Below, piece after piece: positions 61,490 to 64,000 of a stretch of 64,000 nucleotides of DNA (position 1 is the stretch's first letter; each line of letters opens with the position of its first letter). The notes beneath the pieces are model-generated. The model was given only the letters and a program-made list of their open reading frames with translations. It was not told the origin of the DNA and made no database searches. Source of the DNA: Paraprevotella sp. (lineage in GTDB: Bacteria > Bacteroidota > Bacteroidia > Bacteroidales > Bacteroidaceae); the NCBI GenBank assembly GCA_017937925.1, contig JAGBCQ010000020.1, forward strand, positions 1 through 64,000. The letters run 5' to 3'. The position numbers and the translations under genes were made by a program.

Positions 61490-62458
61490 TTAAAAAAACA
61501 ATTCAGGCCATTCGCGCATTGTGTGACCTTTGGCATTCCATTCGGTATGCTCTTCGTTGTTGAACGTCAAGACGTTACTTTCTACGTCGTGAACATCCTC
61601 ATCATATTCATGAAGTGCCATTGCGATAACCGCCATATACACCTTCATATCAACACCTTGAGTTTCCATACCTTGTTTCGCCATAACAGCAGCCTTATCC
61701 ACTTGTTTGGTTACAAAACGGACACCTCCGGTTTGAGCCAATTTGGAAACATAAACAACAATTGCTCCAAAGATTCTGAAGAAGATATAAAGAGAAGCCA
61801 AACAACCAAACACGATGCACATAGCCATTATTGACATAGCAAAACCATGTGGGTCTTTCTCTTTAAATTCTTCAATCTTATCTTGCACTTTACCTTGCCC
61901 TACATTAGGACCACCGGCTGTCACCTCATCGGCATTCAATACGACCCATACATAATCTTCCGTCTTAGAATCATATACACGAGCGTATGATTGGTTCTCT
62001 GCCATAGGCGGAACGGTGATTGAATCAATCAATGAATGTCCGTTTCCGTCAAAAAGAGCAATAAAATTCTCTTCACCGGGTTTCAATATAAAATTAGTGT
62101 GTACTGTTCCCATATTGGTACGACCATCAGCAAAAAACACAATGCGCTGTTGCGCACCTACATTGGTACGTTCGTCACCCTTCGGGATTAATGACATCAA
62201 CTTAATTCTCTCAGGTACTGAAAGGCTCTCGTCCATAGCAGCACGATTGGTAGTCAAGTAACAACTACGGATGTTGTTTGTACCCCAAGCAGTGTTCGCT
62301 ATCTCAATCCAAGCCGAACGATCGCCGTACTCATCAACCAAACCGTTCGTATTGGACACTACAATCTCATTGAACTTAAAGCTATACGCTCCTTGACCAA
62401 AGGAGAATACTACTGCTGTCAAAGCAACGAGAAGTCCTAAAAATCTTTTACGTATCAT
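61490..62458 (-). CDS. OadG-type gamma subunit with an N-terminal lamin-tail-like domain
   Basis: 322 residues. It begins with a signal-like segment (MIRKRFLGLLVALTAVVFSFGQ), then about 150 residues that look like a lamin-tail domain (FKFNEIVVSNTNGLVDEYGDRSAWIEIAN, NFILKPGEENFIALFDGNG). A single transmembrane helix (about 214-237) follows and then a cytoplasmic tail rich in acidic residues. Minimal OadG subunits are only about 80-90 residues, essentially the helix and tail. The extracytoplasmic domain is therefore an addition. It sits between mmdA and mmdC with gaps of 18 and 28 bases, so it should be part of the complex. Confidence 0.85.
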   Translation of the reverse strand: MIRKRFLGLLVALTAVVFSFGQGAYSFKFNEIVVSNTNGLVDEYGDRSAWIEIANTAWGTNNIRSCYLTTNRAAMDESLSVPERIKLMSLIPKGDERTNVGAQQRIVFFADGRTNMGTVHTNFILKPGEENFIALFDGNGHSLIDSITVPPMAENQSYARVYDSKTEDYVWVVLNADEVTAGGPNVGQGKVQDKIEEFKEKDPHGFAMSIMAMCIVFGCLASLYIFFRIFGAIVVYVSKLAQTGGVRFVTKQVDKAAVMAKQGMETQGVDMKVYMAVIAMALHEYDEDVHDVESNVLTFNNEEHTEWNAKGHTMREWPELFF

Positions 62459-62476
62459 ATTATTATCTTAAAAGAA

Positions 62477-64000
62477 TTACAAAGGAATATTACCGTGCTT
62501 CTTCACCGGATTCAACAATTTTTTAGTCTGCAATTGAGCTAACGCACGAATTACACGGAATCGGGTGTTACGCGGTTCGATAACATCGTCAATATAACCA
62601 TACTTGGCTGCTTGATAAGGATTAGTAAAGAGTTTGTTGTACTCTGCCTCCTTCTCTGCGATATAAGCTTTCGGGTCTTCTGCTTCCTTAGCGCCCTTAG
62701 CATACAATACGGCTACAGCACCTGATGCACCCATTACCGCAATCTCAGCTGAAGGCCATGCGTAATTGATATCACCACGCAACTGCTTACAACTCATCAC
62801 GATGTGTGAACCACCATAACTCTTACGCAATGTCACTGTCACCTTAGGCACAGTAGCTTCTCCGAACGCATAGAGCAATTTGGCTCCGTGAGAGATGACT
62901 GCATTGTACTCTTGACCTGTTCCCGGTAAGAATCCCGGTACATCCACCAATGTCACCAAAGGAATGTTGAATGCGTCGCAGAAACGAACGAAACGCGCAC
63001 CCTTACGGCTGGCATTACAATCAAGTACACCGGCATAACACTTAGGTTGATTTGCCACAATACCTACACTCTGTCCATTGAAACGAGCAAAGCCCACAAT
63101 GATATTCTTAGCAAAATTCGGTTGTACTTCAAAGAACTCACCATTATCCACAACAGCGCCAATGACTTCATACATATCGTATGCTTGGTTCGGGTTGTCG
63201 GGGATAATTTCGTTCAAGAAGTCTTCCAAACGATTGATTGGGTCGTTGCACTCTACACGTGGCGCTTCTTCCAAATTATTTTGCGGAATATAACTAATCA
63301 AAGTACGAAGCATTTGCATGGCTTCCTCCTCTGTTTGAGCAGTAAAGTGAGTAACGCCTGACTTGGTTGCGTGCATAGAAGCTCCTCCAAGTTCCTCTTG
63401 AGTCACATCCTCACCTGTTACGGTCTTTACGACTGCCGGTCCGGTAAGGAACATATAACTGGTATTTTCCATCATCAAAATAAAGTCAGTCAATGCGGGT
63501 GAATATACAGCACCACCTGCACAAGGACCGAAGATACCGGAAATCTGTGGAATAACACCTGATGCTTCAATATTACGTTGGAAAATATTTGCATAACCTG
63601 CCAAAGCATTGATACCTTCTTGGATACGAGCACCACCTGAATCGTTAATACCGATACAAGGCGCACCCATCTTCATGGCTTGGTCCATTACCTTACAAAT
63701 CTTCTCAGCCATTGTCTCTGACAACGAACCTCCGTTGACTGTAAAATCCTGTGCGAACACATAAACCAAACGGCCATCAATGGTTCCGCTACCTGTTACG
63801 ACACCGTCGCCAAGGAATTGTTTCTTCTCCATTCCAAAGTTGGTGCAGCGATGTTGCTTGAACATATCCATTTCTTCGAAACTGCCTTCATCCAACAGCA
63901 TGTCAATACGCTCACGGGCTGTGTATTTACCTCTTGCGTGTTGCTTCTCAATAGCTTTTTCACCACCGCCCATACGCGCTTTGGCACGAAGCTCTACTAA
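62477..64000 (-). CDS. mmdA: Methylmalonyl-CoA decarboxylase alpha subunit (5' end outside window)
   Basis: At least 507 codons; the frame continues past position 64000 (residues LVELRAKAR precede the internal ATG at 63973), so the true start lies outside the window. It is a carboxyltransferase of the acyl-CoA carboxylase beta type: [80 protein letters not shown] and [14 protein letters not shown]. With mmdB, mmdC and the gamma subunit it removes CO2 from methylmalonyl-CoA in the succinate to propionate route, storing energy as a sodium gradient. Acyl-CoA specificity rather than oxaloacetate is judged from the alpha-subunit type. Confidence 0.94.
   Translation of the reverse strand, partial: LVELRAKARMGGGEKAIEKQHARGKYTARERIDMLLDEGSFEEMDMFKQHRCTNFGMEKKQFLGDGVVTGSGTIDGRLVYVFAQDFTVNGGSLSETMAEKICKVMDQAMKMGAPCIGINDSGGARIQEGINALAGYANIFQRNIEASGVIPQISGIFGPCAGGAVYSPALTDFILMMENTSYMFLTGPAVVKTVTGEDVTQEELGGASMHATKSGVTHFTAQTEEEAMQMLRTLISYIPQNNLEEAPRVECNDPINRLEDFLNEIIPDNPNQAYDMYEVIGAVVDNGEFFEVQPNFAKNIIVGFARFNGQSVGIVANQPKCYAGVLDCNASRKGARFVRFCDAFNIPLVTLVDVPGFLPGTGQEYNAVISHGAKLLYAFGEATVPKVTVTLRKSYGGSHIVMSCKQLRGDINYAWPSAEIAVMGASGAVAVLYAKGAKEAEDPKAYIAEKEAEYNKLFTNPYQAAKYGYIDDVIEPRNTRFRVIRALAQLQTKKLLNPVKKHGNIPL

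Overview
The window comes from a low-GC member of the Bacteroidales. The evidence is the promoter grammar (TTTG, 19-20 bases, then TAnnTTTG, found perfectly spaced at several sites), the almost complete lack of Shine-Dalgarno sequences, the abundance of small outer-membrane beta-barrels and TonB receptors, a BtuG-type vitamin B12 surface lipoprotein, a lipidated TamA (TamL), and a sodium-pumping methylmalonyl-CoA decarboxylase operon used to make propionate. A Prevotellaceae or Bacteroidaceae-like gut anaerobe is my best guess; genus cannot be settled from sequence reading alone.

Layout. 1-970: an rRNA-operon-like promoter firing out of the left edge, then non-coding DNA with two short-repeat clusters. 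979-3082: two paralogous outer-membrane barrel genes on opposite strands, separated by a 187-bp segment bounded by perfect 20-bp inverted repeats that carries a consensus promoter. This looks like an invertible (phase-variable) promoter. 3171-3608: Hsp20. 3977-8974: the threonine operon thrA, an ApgM-like gene and thrC, on the minus strand. 9170-12916: a barrel protein, an FAD oxidoreductase and radA. 13191-19831: a complete vitamin B12 uptake operon (btuB, btuG, btuF, btuC, btuD, minus strand) under a cobalamin riboswitch. 19915-23040: a LuxR-type regulator with a degenerate receiver domain and a second TonB receptor, whose promoters share a near-identical 20-bp block. 23058-25840: metA coupled to a U32 family gene. 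25930-32700: a run of M13 peptidase, ABC-F ATPase, BNR-propeller protein and coiled-coil membrane protein. 33069-43110: an LTA-synthase-like sulfatase-fold protein, a cyclophilin, and tamB-tamL. 43262-48404: a nucleotidyltransferase, a methyltransferase, and a copper ATPase coupled to a flavodoxin-ferredoxin protein. 48536-50872: an orphan GatC-type EIIC transporter with an exported KduI. 50948-59444: a barrel, an amidase, mrp, trmB, a membrane protein, ilvE, xseB, xseA, mnmA. 59860-64000: mmdB, mmdC, an OadG-like subunit and mmdA (cut by the right edge).

Two things stand out. First, the candidate invertible promoter at 1696-1882: as drawn it reads right into a secreted protein and a barrel, and if flipped it would read left into the paralogous barrel, so it could switch which surface protein is made. 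Second, four intergenic loci (about 555-642, 13049-13180, 32869-32934, 59588-59653) hold tandem repeats with exactly the same 22-bp period, although three different sequences are used; most carry a palindromic core. No tRNA, complete rRNA, CRISPR array, transposase or prophage gene was recognised.
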